In this document: positions 7,692 through 16,526 of the stretch, one piece after another | Numbering within the stretch: the first letter of the stretch is position 1 | How the letters are laid out: every line of letters starts with the position of its first letter | Assembly (NCBI GenBank): GCA_030065155.1 | Contig: JASJDI010000039.1 | Location: forward strand, 1-34,707 | Direction: 5' to 3' | Length of the DNA stretch: 34,707 nt | Source of the DNA: Xenococcaceae cyanobacterium MO_188.B29 | GTDB lineage: Bacteria; Cyanobacteriota; Cyanobacteriia; Cyanobacteriales; Xenococcaceae | Program-made: the position numbers and the translations under genes | The notes under the pieces: model-generated | Seen by the model: only the letters and a program-made list of their open reading frames with translations | Database searches by the model: none | Told to the model about the DNA's origin: nothing

Positions 7692-9296
7692 ATGCGTTTA
7701 CAAAAAAATTCTTTATTCCCATCAAAATCCCTCAAAGTTTATAACTTTCCCAAGATGAAAATAATTTCTATTTTCCTTGAGCAAAAGTTATTACTGATTA
7801 GATTTCTACTTTTTGCTACTGTATTTAGCCTTGCTTATACACAAGAACCTATCTATAATTCTCCCGAAAATGCCGATGGTAATCAAAACACTAAATTTCT
7901 TTCTGGCTTGGCTAAAGCTGGTTTGGGTTTTCTAGATCGAGACTGGACAGCTAACACAATAGATCCTTTGCCCCCATTTACGTTTTTAGTGGAGTTTACC
8001 TATAAATATATTCATCATGAATATGCTTTTTATCTTTATTATGGGTTAATCATGGGATTGTATGTTTCCAGTTTATTTGGAATCGTAAATTATGTTTATC
8101 GACTTGAAAATTCTCTGACAAAAATTTTACTTTATCTGGTATTTTTTATTAGTATCCATACCGTTAATTTAGAATTTGGTACTTTTGATACTGCTTGGCA
8201 TCTTCACAGTGGAGTAGCAGGGCAATACATTTTAGGACCAGTCCTCCAACCCTGTACGTTTGGTGTTTTTATTCTGTTGTCAATTTGGTTAGCCCTATAT
8301 AAAAGATATTATTGGGCAGTTTTAGCAAGTGCGATCGCAGCAACTTTTCATCCCGCTTATATTTTTAGTGTGGCAGTCTTTACCTTATCTTATGTTCTCT
8401 TGGTTTTTCTCCAAAACCCGAAAAAAGCGATCGCTATTGGTTTTCTTTCTTTACTTTTAGTACTGCCAATTTTTAGTTATATGTATTTTACTTTTCCTGC
8501 AACTACTCCCGCAATTAAAGAAGAGGCAATGGATATTATTGTCAATTTTAGAATTTCCCATCATTCTGTTCCAGAAGTTTGGTTAGCAACGGGTACTGCT
8601 CATCTACAATCTTTAGTGACGATCACTGGCTTATATTTAATAAGAAATACATCTTTATTGAGGATATTACTAATTCCTTTTATAACAGCTTTTTATTTAA
8701 CAATTTTACAAATAACTTTAGATAACGACCTAATTGGTTTTATTGCTCCTTGGCGTTTATCTGTCTTTTTAGTACCAATATCAACCGCTATTATTATTGC
8801 TGGGCTCGTATCTTTTATTACTAAATTATTGAGAAAACAATCTGCTATTAAACGTGGATTAATTGGAATTAGTTTAGTTATTATATCGGCTCTAACAGTT
8901 CAGGGGATCGATCGGCAAATTGCTCTCTTCCAATATAAAGGAGAAAGCACTGCTATGCTGAATTTTGTCAAGGCAAATAAACAACCAAAAGATACTTATT
9001 TAGTTCCTCCTAATTCTCAACAGCTACAAAAATTTAGACTGTATACGGGAGTCCCTATTTTTATAAATAAAAAATCTCATCCCTATAAAGATACTGAAGT
9101 AATTGAATGGTATGACAGAGTAATGTTAGCAAGTCAAGTGTATGAAAAAAAGGGCGATCGCTGTCAATTATTGCAACAGTTAGATACAGATTACGATCTT
9201 ACCCATGTAGTTGCTGAAAGAGAAAATAAATTTTCTTGCAGTTTTTTAACAACTTTATATCGCGATCATAAATACATAATTTATAAAATTCAATAA
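7692..9296 (+). CDS. Polytopic membrane protein, DUF6798-like
   Basis: 534 residues with about ten hydrophobic helices spread from residue 30 to about 405, then a soluble C-terminal segment of about 130 residues. That tail contains TYLVPPNSQQLQKFRLYTGV, then the basic/aromatic KKSHPYKDTEVIEWYDR and a final LYRDHKYIIYKI, which resembles the DUF6798 tail of cyanobacterial and planctomycete membrane proteins. The layout (many helices plus an extracytoplasmic C-terminal domain) is like GT-C glycosyltransferases, but no catalytic motif can be assigned. A later ATG at 7755 (MKIISIFLEQ) may be the true start, since the first 21 residues are Lys/Ser-rich. It starts 17 bases after the DUF3352 fragment. 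The gene appears intact and AT-rich. Confidence 0.7.
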   Translation: MRLQKNSLFPSKSLKVYNFPKMKIISIFLEQKLLLIRFLLFATVFSLAYTQEPIYNSPENADGNQNTKFLSGLAKAGLGFLDRDWTANTIDPLPPFTFLVEFTYKYIHHEYAFYLYYGLIMGLYVSSLFGIVNYVYRLENSLTKILLYLVFFISIHTVNLEFGTFDTAWHLHSGVAGQYILGPVLQPCTFGVFILLSIWLALYKRYYWAVLASAIAATFHPAYIFSVAVFTLSYVLLVFLQNPKKAIAIGFLSLLLVLPIFSYMYFTFPATTPAIKEEAMDIIVNFRISHHSVPEVWLATGTAHLQSLVTITGLYLIRNTSLLRILLIPFITAFYLTILQITLDNDLIGFIAPWRLSVFLVPISTAIIIAGLVSFITKLLRKQSAIKRGLIGISLVIISALTVQGIDRQIALFQYKGESTAMLNFVKANKQPKDTYLVPPNSQQLQKFRLYTGVPIFINKKSHPYKDTEVIEWYDRVMLASQVYEKKGDRCQLLQQLDTDYDLTHVVAERENKFSCSFLTTLYRDHKYIIYKIQ

Positions 9297-9350
9297 AAAA
9301 ATAAGCAATACAATTAAATACAAAAGTATTTTCTTGCTATCAAAAAGAAT

Positions 9351-9611
9351 ATGTCATTTTTAAAAATAAATCTTACTAAAAAAATACGAAGTAAGAAACA
9401 AAAACAACGTCTTGATTATCTTTTTCCTAATAAAAGACTACAACCACTTAACAAAAAACACAAATTATCTATTTTTTTTATTCTTAGTTTGGAAATTTTA
9501 TTATTAATCACTTATCCATTAAAAGTAAATGCTGCGGAGAAAATTCGTTTATCTTATGGTCTTTTGAATTTTTCTTTATCTGTTGAATCTTTAAAAATAT
9601 ATGCAGATTAA
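9351..9611 (+). pseudogene. N-terminal stub of a DUF1400-type alpha/beta hydrolase
   Basis: 86 residues: a basic leader, one hydrophobic segment (about 43-60, IFFILSLEILLLITYPL), a signal-peptidase-like VNA/AEK site, and then AEKIRLSYGLLNFSLSVESL, the conserved opening of the cyanobacterial DUF1400 domain that precedes an alpha/beta hydrolase domain. The frame stops within the first 25 residues of DUF1400, and nothing downstream up to the MITE continues it. The predicted product would be an exported peptide without a hydrolase. From 9612 to 9814 I see no gene. Confidence 0.6.
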
Positions 9612-9814
9612 TACCAAAGAGCTATTTAAATTAAAAACTTTTTGGCAAGAATCTAATATTGGCAAGCAATAGTTTATGAGAGATATAGCAGTACGGCATA
9701 AGGTTTATATGTCCTAACCCAAGTTTGTAAAGCTATATCTAGATGTAGATAGATAGGCATCAAGTTGGCTTTGATGACTGTCTTTCTTCGCATATATAAA
9801 GTAGTTCTAATTAG

Positions 9815-9873
9815 CAATATGATCTCTGTCATATATTTTCGTGAAATTAATATGATTCTTGCTAGTAGTACCT
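9815..9873 (+). promoter_or_regulatory. Repeat B: second copy of the dyad-bearing upstream element
   Basis: An ungapped match to 6897-6955 with about eight differences. The dyad ATATGA-N6-TCATAT is preserved exactly at 9817-9834, as is the downstream GAAATTAATATGA, while several intervening bases differ. No gene follows on the plus strand before the MITE and the converging kinase gene, so this copy looks orphaned: either its gene was lost, or the 2.9 kb between copies arrived by duplication or insertion. Confidence 0.5.
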
Positions 9874-9940
9874 AAATACTGTTCGGTTAAGAAAAGTTGC
9901 TGGGTTGGGAAAGCAGGGGGAGCGGAGGAAGCAGGGGAGC

Positions 9941-10137
9941 CTTACAAGGGTAGACTTTTTACATTTAAGCTTAAAATCAAGATAAGCGGTCGGAACTCGG
10001 TGAGGTTTCCTCACAAGCAAGCAAGCCGACCAAGAGAGGGAGACAAGGAGGACAAGGAAGACAAGGGAGAAATGCTGATTTTTTCGTTCAGATTATAGTA
10101 AGCACTCGCCTCTTTGTTAAAAACCTACCCTTGTGAG
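9941..10137. mobile_element. 197-bp MITE-like element with terminal inverted repeats
   Basis: The left end CTTACAAGGGTAGACTTTTT and the reverse complement of the right end, CTCACAAGGGTAGGTTTTTA, form imperfect terminal inverted repeats of about 23 bp. There is no transposase ORF. Both sides are flanked directly by the same 11-bp AGCAGGGGAGC (9930-9940 and 10138-10148), as expected for a target-site duplication, although the surrounding DNA is a low-complexity GCAGGGG-type tract that could mimic one. A truncated second copy lies at 991-1104 in opposite orientation. The centre contains a nested palindrome (9988-10031) absent from that other copy. Confidence 0.7.
9988..10031. repeat. Nested REP-like palindrome inside the MITE
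   Basis: Outer arms GGTCGG (9988-9993) and CCGACC (10026-10031) enclose an inner perfect hairpin, GTGAGG-TTT-CCTCAC (10000-10014). The segment is absent from the copy at 991-1104, so it was either inserted into this copy or lost from the other. The nested-stem layout resembles REP sequences mobilised by RAYT transposases. Confidence 0.6.
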
Positions 10138-10289
10138 AGCAGGGGAGCAGGGGGAGAATAAATTATGCTTATCCGAACAGTATTGGGAAGCAAATTTTCA
10201 AAATCTGGCGATCGCTCTTTTTTATAAATGTATTATAGATTTTAATTATCAGTTGTTCTTTACCTATTGGTTTTGGTTTCCAATAACCA

Positions 10290-13200
10290 TCACCTACTAA
10301 CAATCTCATAGACCGTTTCCAACAGTTCTTCATTAGTATGGGGTTTGGATAGAAACGCTATAACCTCGTTGTCTAATTCGTTAATAATTTCTTGATTAGT
10401 AATCAGACCACTAACGGCAATAATCTTGACTGCTGAATCGATCTGTTTGAGGATGTGGATCGCAGTTTTGCCGTCCATTCCAGGCATCATAATGTCCATA
10501 ATTACCAAAGCGATCGAGTCTTTGTTTTTGGCATAGGTAGCTACTGCTTCAATGCCGTTAGCAGCAGTTAAAACTTGGTAGTTGTAGGTTTCTAAGATGG
10601 CTCTGGTAACTTCCAAAATTGAGCTTTCATCATCCACTATCAAAATCAATTCTCCATTACCTCTAATAATCTCTTCGTTAGCGATCGCTTTTTCATCTAC
10701 GGTATCGCTAGCTGGTAAAAAGACCTGGAATTCTGTACCTTTATTTTTTCTGTCGCTGATGACCTCTATAAAACCACCATAATTTTTAACAATGCCAATG
10801 GCTGTAGACAAACCCAAACCCGTACCGTGTCCGATTTCTTTGGTAGTAAAAAACGGCTCAAAAATGCGATCGATAATTTCTTCCGCAATACCTATCCCTG
10901 TATCGGTAACGGTAATTTTGACATATGAGCCTAATTCAGCATCGAGATGTAAACGGGCATATTCTCGATCGACGGTAAAGTTTTCCGCTTTAATAATTAA
11001 TTTTCCCCCATCGGGCATAGCATCGCGGGCATTGACACAAAGATTCATCAATACTTGATGGAGTTGATTAACATCTGCGTTGACCGTCCAAAGAGTTTTG
11101 GGTGCATCAATGTTTAGTTCGATGGCTTTGGGAAAAGTTTCAGAGATGATCTGCCCGATCTCGTTAATTAAATGGCGAATTTGGACGATGCCTTTTTCTC
11201 CTTCCAAACCCCGCGAGAAAGTCAAGATCTGCTTAACTAAAGCTGTTCCCCGTTGGGCGTTGGTTTCCATGATTTTAAAAAAGCCCTGAGTTTGTTCGTC
11301 TACGTCGGGTAGTTTGAGGGGTAGAAGTTTGGCAAAGCCAAGAATGGGAGCGAGAATATTATTGAGGTCGTGAGCGATACCACCAGCCAGCGTTCCCAAG
11401 CTTTCTAAGCGTTGTGTGCGCAGAAATTGCTTCTCTAACTGTTGTTGCTCGGTGATGTCCGTATTGACTACTAAATAAGACTTAGGTTCGCCTGCCTCAT
11501 CTTTTACCAGCGTCCAACGACTTTCAACGATAATTTCCCGACCTGTTTTAGTAATTTGCTGTAGCTCACCCTGCCATTCCCCGTTTTTTCTAACAGCTTG
11601 CTGTATTTCACTCAACCTATTGAGAGAGGTATGATATAAAAGTTCGGTGGCATCTTTCTTTAAAGCTTCTTGTTGCGTCCAACCATATAGCTTCTCTGCC
11701 CCTTTGTTCCAAAACAACAGTTGGTTATCTAAGCCCCGAACCATAATCGCGTCGGTGGCGACATCGAGTAATGCTGCTTGTTCGCGGTTTTCTGCTTCTA
11801 CTTGCTGGCGTTCTAATTCTGTGGTGAGGCGAGAGGCAAAAATCTTTAAGACTTCTTTCACAAGAACAACATCATTAAACGGTTGGCGATCGATAATGGA
11901 AATAATGCCAAAAGCCCGACCGTTGGAGTTTAAAATAGTCGTTCCTGCATAGCTTTTCGCTCCCATTTCTTCAAGAAATAGATCGTCAGGAAATAGTTGG
12001 GCGACATTTTGCGAATAAATACAGAGCTTTTGTTTAATTACCTGCTCGCAAGGAGTGCCAGCTAGATCGTATTCAAAATCAACCAGAATTTGACCTCGAT
12101 CGCGGATAGCTAAAGTTTGAATTTTTTTAGTTTGGGGCTTATATTTACCAACAAAAGCAAAATCAACTTGAAGAATTTTAGTTAAATAGTCTACCAAAGA
12201 CGGTAAAAAGTTTTCCCCCACATCCACTGACATCCCCGAAGCAATATCTTTGAGAATGTCTTCTCGACGTTTGCGATCGCCGATATCGGCGATCGAACCC
12301 GCCATCCGAATTGCTTCCCCTTGTTCGTTCCAGATAGCCTGTCCGCGAGTCTGTACCCAGCAGTATTGCCGATTCTTTTTTTGCAAACGATATTCTACAT
12401 TGTAGGGGGTGCGATTTTCTAAATGGTTTTGAACAGCTGTAAAAACTCGTTCTCGATCTTCAGGATGCAATTTTGACGACCAGGCTTCAAAGGTATTTGG
12501 CATTTCCGCATTTTTATAGCCAATTATTTCTTTGAACCGAGGCGCGTAATATACTTCATCGGTTAAAACATTCCAATCCCATAAGCCAGTGCTAGAACCG
12601 CGAACTGCTAGGTCATAACGTTTTTGGCTTTCTTCAAGTAAAGCTTCTGCTTGTTTGCGTTGGGTAATATCTGTAGAGTTACCATCTAGACGTAGCGGTC
12701 TATTGTCCGCATCATAGGTAATATTAGCACGGTCTAAAAGCCAGCGGATTTCACCATTGGGACGCACGATACGATATTCTAGTTCGTAACTACCCCGTTC
12801 GATCGTCTGATGGGGTAAATCGCTGACGCGATCGCGATCTTCGGGATGAACTACCTCCAGCCAGAGGTTTTCATTTTGGTAAAACTCCGCCACCGAACGA
12901 CCATAGATGTTTTCGGCAGCTTGATTGACGTAAATTAGCTTCAAAGTTCGAGCATCAGCTGACCAAACTATATCTTTGAGAGAACTAAGAATACTATCAA
13001 ATTTCTGTTCGCTAGCTTTTAATTCTGTTTCCGCCTGTAAACGTTCGTTGGCTTGGGCGATAATATTGGCGATCGCCTGAATAAAATTTACATCATCTTG
13101 AGTAAATAGACGATGTTGAGTGGTATGCGTCCCCAAAACCCCGTAAGGTCTACCTCTATCAACAATAATAATGCTCATCCCACTAATTACGCCATGGTCG

Positions 13201-14489
13201 ATGAGTAACTGAGAACCATTAAAGCGAGTCTCCTCATGCAGATCCTCCACCACTACTGGCTGAGAATGTTGCAAAGTATAGCCAGCCTGAGAGCTTTCTT
13301 CTAGACTCAAAATAGCAGTTCCGACTAAACCAGGTTGCCAGCCTACTCCCGCTTCTAAAAACAGGGTGTCATTGGGCAGCAGTTTTAATATTTTGCAGTA
13401 TTCAACTTCTAATGTATCTGTCACCAAATAAACTGCCCGTTGTAGAATCAGTGCTAAATCGACAGTTGCCAAGGCATATTGACCGAGTTCGGCGATCGCC
13501 CGTCCTTGTTGGTTGGCAATTCTTAAAGCAGAGGTGCGTTCTTTTACTTCCCGTTCTAATTCTGCCTGACGGTTTTCCAGTAATTGCATCTGTGCCAACT
13601 CTAACTGGCAAACCTGTTGCTGAAGCGATTCAATTACTCCATACATTTCGGCGGGATCGAATACCTGTAACAAGCTAGTTTGAGTAACAATTCCTGCTAG
13701 TTCTCCCTGCGTGCCACCTACTAATAAACGTCTTATTCGACGTTGCTGCATTTGCTGGTGTACCGACCAGAGAGTATCATCGGGACTAACTAGAAATAAT
13801 GGCGCGCTCATAACATTTCGCGCTGGCTGTTCTAAATCCAAATTGAGGCTTTGAAACTGAACGATATCTCGTTCGGTAATGATGCCTAAAGGTCGCACTA
13901 AATTTGTCTCCAGATCGGTTTCGCCAATTGCTACACAGCTAATGCTATCTTCTACCATCAATCTAGCTACGTGCCTTACAGAATCATGGGGATGAGCGTG
14001 AATTACTCGTGTCTCCATAATCTCGGCAACCTTACGCCACTTCATCATATCGATCGGTTGCAGCTTTTGGCGCAGATTTTTCACCGTAGTCAAACCCAAT
14101 AAGTTATTGTCAGAGTCTACGATGGGAAGATGGCGAATGCGATGCGATCGCAATAGATTTAAAGCAATAAAAATATCCTCCGAACCAGTATAAGTTAACG
14201 CGGTCACGTCTTGAGTCATGACGCTTTTAATTGCTACTTCCAAATGGGTTTCTGTAGCAATTAGCTTAACTAGATCCCGCTCGGTAAAAATGCCCAATAG
14301 GCGATTATTTTCGACAATCAAAACACAACTACTATTGCTTGCAGCAGTATCCTCGGAACTATCTACCCTACAGCTATTACCTCTATGCTGCATCAGATTA
14401 ACCACCTCAGCTAAAGGAGTATCAGGAGTAACGGTCAAAGGCTGGCGCTCAATTATCTGTTCCAAAGCAAAAAAAAGATTTGGCTGCAC
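10290..14489 (-). CDS. Hybrid histidine kinase with four CBS modules, GAF and PAS sensors and a C-terminal receiver
   Basis: 1,399 residues, apparently cytoplasmic, with no membrane segments. In order: four CBS modules (about 1-285, each with a GI.T..D or similar nucleotide-pocket signature such as LGIFTERDLVKL and LGIITERDIVQF), a short coiled coil (about 290-330), GAF (335-485), PAS (500-615), PAS (622-740), GAF (745-900), PAS (910-1030), HisKA with phospho-accepting His1040 in GGIAHDLNN, HATPase with NARDAMPDGG, DTGIGI and GTGLGL, and a receiver (about 1280-1395) with phospho-acceptor Asp1332 in VIMDIMMPGMDG and Lys in LSKPH. The start is GTG at 14489. CBS pairs commonly sense adenine nucleotides, GAF and PAS small ligands or redox state; the signal here is not known. 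It probably stands alone, with no output-domain partner adjacent. Confidence 0.93.
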   Translation of the reverse strand: MQPNLFFALEQIIERQPLTVTPDTPLAEVVNLMQHRGNSCRVDSSEDTAASNSSCVLIVENNRLLGIFTERDLVKLIATETHLEVAIKSVMTQDVTALTYTGSEDIFIALNLLRSHRIRHLPIVDSDNNLLGLTTVKNLRQKLQPIDMMKWRKVAEIMETRVIHAHPHDSVRHVARLMVEDSISCVAIGETDLETNLVRPLGIITERDIVQFQSLNLDLEQPARNVMSAPLFLVSPDDTLWSVHQQMQQRRIRRLLVGGTQGELAGIVTQTSLLQVFDPAEMYGVIESLQQQVCQLELAQMQLLENRQAELEREVKERTSALRIANQQGRAIAELGQYALATVDLALILQRAVYLVTDTLEVEYCKILKLLPNDTLFLEAGVGWQPGLVGTAILSLEESSQAGYTLQHSQPVVVEDLHEETRFNGSQLLIDHGVISGMSIIIVDRGRPYGVLGTHTTQHRLFTQDDVNFIQAIANIIAQANERLQAETELKASEQKFDSILSSLKDIVWSADARTLKLIYVNQAAENIYGRSVAEFYQNENLWLEVVHPEDRDRVSDLPHQTIERGSYELEYRIVRPNGEIRWLLDRANITYDADNRPLRLDGNSTDITQRKQAEALLEESQKRYDLAVRGSSTGLWDWNVLTDEVYYAPRFKEIIGYKNAEMPNTFEAWSSKLHPEDRERVFTAVQNHLENRTPYNVEYRLQKKNRQYCWVQTRGQAIWNEQGEAIRMAGSIADIGDRKRREDILKDIASGMSVDVGENFLPSLVDYLTKILQVDFAFVGKYKPQTKKIQTLAIRDRGQILVDFEYDLAGTPCEQVIKQKLCIYSQNVAQLFPDDLFLEEMGAKSYAGTTILNSNGRAFGIISIIDRQPFNDVVLVKEVLKIFASRLTTELERQQVEAENREQAALLDVATDAIMVRGLDNQLLFWNKGAEKLYGWTQQEALKKDATELLYHTSLNRLSEIQQAVRKNGEWQGELQQITKTGREIIVESRWTLVKDEAGEPKSYLVVNTDITEQQQLEKQFLRTQRLESLGTLAGGIAHDLNNILAPILGFAKLLPLKLPDVDEQTQGFFKIMETNAQRGTALVKQILTFSRGLEGEKGIVQIRHLINEIGQIISETFPKAIELNIDAPKTLWTVNADVNQLHQVLMNLCVNARDAMPDGGKLIIKAENFTVDREYARLHLDAELGSYVKITVTDTGIGIAEEIIDRIFEPFFTTKEIGHGTGLGLSTAIGIVKNYGGFIEVISDRKNKGTEFQVFLPASDTVDEKAIANEEIIRGNGELILIVDDESSILEVTRAILETYNYQVLTAANGIEAVATYAKNKDSIALVIMDIMMPGMDGKTAIHILKQIDSAVKIIAVSGLITNQEIINELDNEVIAFLSKPHTNEELLETVYEIVSR

Positions 14490-14491
14490 TA

Positions 14492-14517
14492 TATAGTTAG
14501 TAGGTATAGTTAGTAGG
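14492..14517. repeat. Tandem 13-bp duplication upstream of the hybrid kinase
   Basis: TATAGTTAGTAGG occurs twice without a gap immediately 5' of the kinase GTG start, in the divergent gap shared with the GGCT-like gene. Such a short perfect duplication could change spacing in the promoter or leader, or be replication slippage. Confidence 0.7.
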
Positions 14518-14644
14518 TCATAATAACTTCTCTACAATTATTCTAGGTGGATTAACTGAAAAAATATGTAAGAAAGTTTTAAAAAATCGAGAAGATAGCC
14601 AAAATAATCAGCATAAAATGTTTTCTTGAAGGAAAGCAATTAAG

Positions 14645-15058
14645 ATGTTAAATATAGAAAAAACCAACGTCTTTGTTTACGGAACTCTTAAACCAGGAGA
14701 AAGAAACTACCTACGTTATTGTGCGGGTAAGACCATCCGAGAAACTCAAGCTTATGTTAAAGGACAGTTATATCATTTATCTTTAGGCTATCCTGCTCTG
14801 ACAGAAGGCGACAAAAAAATTGAAGGTTATTTACTCACTTTTGCCAATAATTCTATTTTGACTAGTTTAGATGAACTAGAAGATTATCATCCAGATCGAT
14901 CGCCCGAATTAAACGAATATTATCGTCAACAAGTTCTTGTTTACAATCTTGCTGATGATTTTTTAGAAAAAGCCTGGATTTATTTAATGAACTTAGCGAA
15001 AATTGAAAAACTCCAGGGAACTCTCCTTAATTCAAGATACTGGAGTAGTAATTTATAG
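14645..15058 (+). CDS. Gamma-glutamylcyclotransferase-like (AIG2/GGCT fold) protein
   Basis: 137 residues. The N-terminal VFVYGTLKPGERN is the hallmark substrate-binding loop of the GGCT/AIG2-like fold, followed by GQLYHLSLGYPALT and an acidic LDELEDYHPD with candidate catalytic Glu residues, then the conserved YRQQVLVY and AWIYLM strands. Relatives release 5-oxoproline from gamma-glutamyl compounds, but many bacterial members of this size have no proven substrate. An AAGGAAAG ribosome-binding sequence lies about 10 bases before the ATG. It converges with the anti-sigma gene, whose stop is 7 bases away. Confidence 0.88.
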   Translation: MLNIEKTNVFVYGTLKPGERNYLRYCAGKTIRETQAYVKGQLYHLSLGYPALTEGDKKIEGYLLTFANNSILTSLDELEDYHPDRSPELNEYYRQQVLVYNLADDFLEKAWIYLMNLAKIEKLQGTLLNSRYWSSNL

Positions 15059-15065
15059 TAAATAA

Positions 15066-15653
15066 TTATTGTTTTTGTTTATTTTCTAATACCTGTTCCC
15101 TAGTTGGCGATACAGCAGCTTTAGGGATTTTTATCGCCGGTTCATTGACAGCAATCGCCAACGTAATTGGTTGAGATGCTTTTTCTTGCTCGGCAGATTC
15201 TGCTAATCTAAAAACAGGGACATTGCTACTACCAGTAAATAAATTAGAGATAGTAGCCACTACTAGAGCAGCGATCGCTCCCCCTCCCCAAAGAACTACC
15301 TTGCGTTGGCGTTGATTACGGTCTACACTCCGAAAGACTTGTTTCGACAGCTGTTGAGCAGAAATAGGTTTCTCAGGAGCAGGAATGTTTCGGATTCCAT
15401 GATGCAATTGGCTTAACTGAAGATATTGTTGTTTGATCTCAGGGTCATTATCTAGCCAATACTGAACTTGTTGGCGTTCTTCTGCATTCACTTCGCCATC
15501 TAAATAAGCACTTAACAACTCAAAGCAATCAAGCCTGAGGTCATCCATCTCATTGTCGTCCCAATCAGAGAAATCTTGCTCTGGAACAGTAAAATCTCTT
15601 TCAAATCGGTCATATTTTGGTTTTAAATCGAAATCATCATAATTAGATGTCAT
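15066..15653 (-). CDS. Putative membrane-anchored anti-sigma factor for the upstream sigma gene
   Basis: 195 residues. An acidic N-terminal tail leads into a cytoplasmic anti-sigma-like helical domain (about 40-90: CFELLSAYLDGEVNAEERQQ and DNDPEIKQQYLQL). One transmembrane helix follows (about 119-140, VVLWGGGAIAALVVATISNL), then a periplasmic tail of about 50 residues. The zinc-binding HxxxCxxC of ZAS-type anti-sigmas is absent, with a single Cys in the domain. Position 111 bases downstream of the sigma gene on the same strand supports the pairing, as in the cyanobacterial sigG locus. Release would presumably need regulated proteolysis of the membrane-bound protein. Confidence 0.8.
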   Translation of the reverse strand: MTSNYDDFDLKPKYDRFERDFTVPEQDFSDWDDNEMDDLRLDCFELLSAYLDGEVNAEERQQVQYWLDNDPEIKQQYLQLSQLHHGIRNIPAPEKPISAQQLSKQVFRSVDRNQRQRKVVLWGGGAIAALVVATISNLFTGSSNVPVFRLAESAEQEKASQPITLAIAVNEPAIKIPKAAVSPTREQVLENKQKQ

Positions 15654-15764
15654 CTTGGCATCACCACTAAGTTTTGATTAAATAAGCTTTAGACGACAAC
15701 GGCAAAAACTTTGGTTAATAATCAATAATTCTCTAGTTAAAAATTTGCTGTCTTAAATAACAAT

Positions 15765-16427
15765 TTACTGTTCTTCTAGATAGTTTTGCAAGATCGATTG
15801 TAATTTTAATCTTGCTCTAGCAATTCTCGATTTGACTGTACCTAAAGAGACACCTGTCATTTCGGCAATTTCTTCGTAAGCTAGACCCTCAATTTCTCGC
15901 AACACAATCGTTGTCCGAAAAGATTCTGGTAGTTCGTAAATTGCTTTTTTTAGCTGGTCGTAAAATTCTCGCGTTGTCAAATTATCACTGGGGCTAGGAT
16001 CGCCAGAAGGTAGCTCCCAAGTAGCTTCTCCATCTTTCATTTGACGAGGAGCATCTAAAGATAAAGGTTCTGCTACTCTCTTTCGCTTCCGTAATTCATC
16101 GTAAAACAAGTTGGTCGTAATTCTGCTTAGCCAACCACGAAACTTTGCAGGCTCATTGAGACGCTTAATATTACGATAAACTCTGATCCAAACCTCTTGG
16201 GATAAATCTGCCCTTTCTTCCCAATCTGGAGCTAGATGATATAACAATCTGTCAACATGAGATTGGTATCTTCGTAATAGTTCAGCAAAGGCAACACGAT
16301 CTGGCTGCGCTTCTTGTTGACAACGCAGGATAAGATCATAGTTAGAGAGTTTTTCCGGAGACACTAGCAAATTTTGAGTATCGGCCACCTCAACTCTTGA
16401 CCATGATACAGTAAGAGATTGACTCAT
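15765..16427 (-). CDS. sigG: ECF-like group 3 RNA polymerase sigma factor (SigG-like)
   Basis: 220 residues. Region 2 (about 45-118) contains FAELLRRYQSHVDRLLYHL, the DLSQEVWIRVYRNI -10-recognition helix and FRGWLSRITTNLFYDELRKR. Region 4 (about 165-212) contains LPESFRTTIVLREIEGLAYE, followed by the HTH EIAEMTGVSLGTVKSRIARA. Regions 1.1 and 3 are missing, as in ECF sigmas. The sequence and the adjacent single-pass anti-sigma gene match the cyanobacterial SigG group, associated with envelope stress. The gene symbol rests on this resemblance and gene order, not on alignment. The second gene of the local cluster, 100 bases downstream of comFB, may be autoregulated. Confidence 0.85.
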   Translation of the reverse strand: MSQSLTVSWSRVEVADTQNLLVSPEKLSNYDLILRCQQEAQPDRVAFAELLRRYQSHVDRLLYHLAPDWEERADLSQEVWIRVYRNIKRLNEPAKFRGWLSRITTNLFYDELRKRKRVAEPLSLDAPRQMKDGEATWELPSGDPSPSDNLTTREFYDQLKKAIYELPESFRTTIVLREIEGLAYEEIAEMTGVSLGTVKSRIARARLKLQSILQNYLEEQ

Positions 16428-16526
16428 GAACTTACCAACAAAAATATAGGTTTCATTTTTTTTAGACCTAATTTTAGTTGAGTAAGTTCCCTTAATTTTA
16501 TGACAAGTAGATCTAAATTCAATCTT

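Noticed and set aside
7066..9296. The AT-rich membrane-protein region considered as recently transferred foreign DNA
   Set aside because: It still contains several HIP1 octamers typical of the host genome, and its families are cyanobacterial.
9859..10098. A 79-codon open frame overlapping repeat B and the MITE
   Set aside because: It runs through the low-complexity GCAGGGG tract, one terminal inverted repeat and the nested palindrome; the peptide is composed of repeat-derived Gly/Lys/Glu runs.
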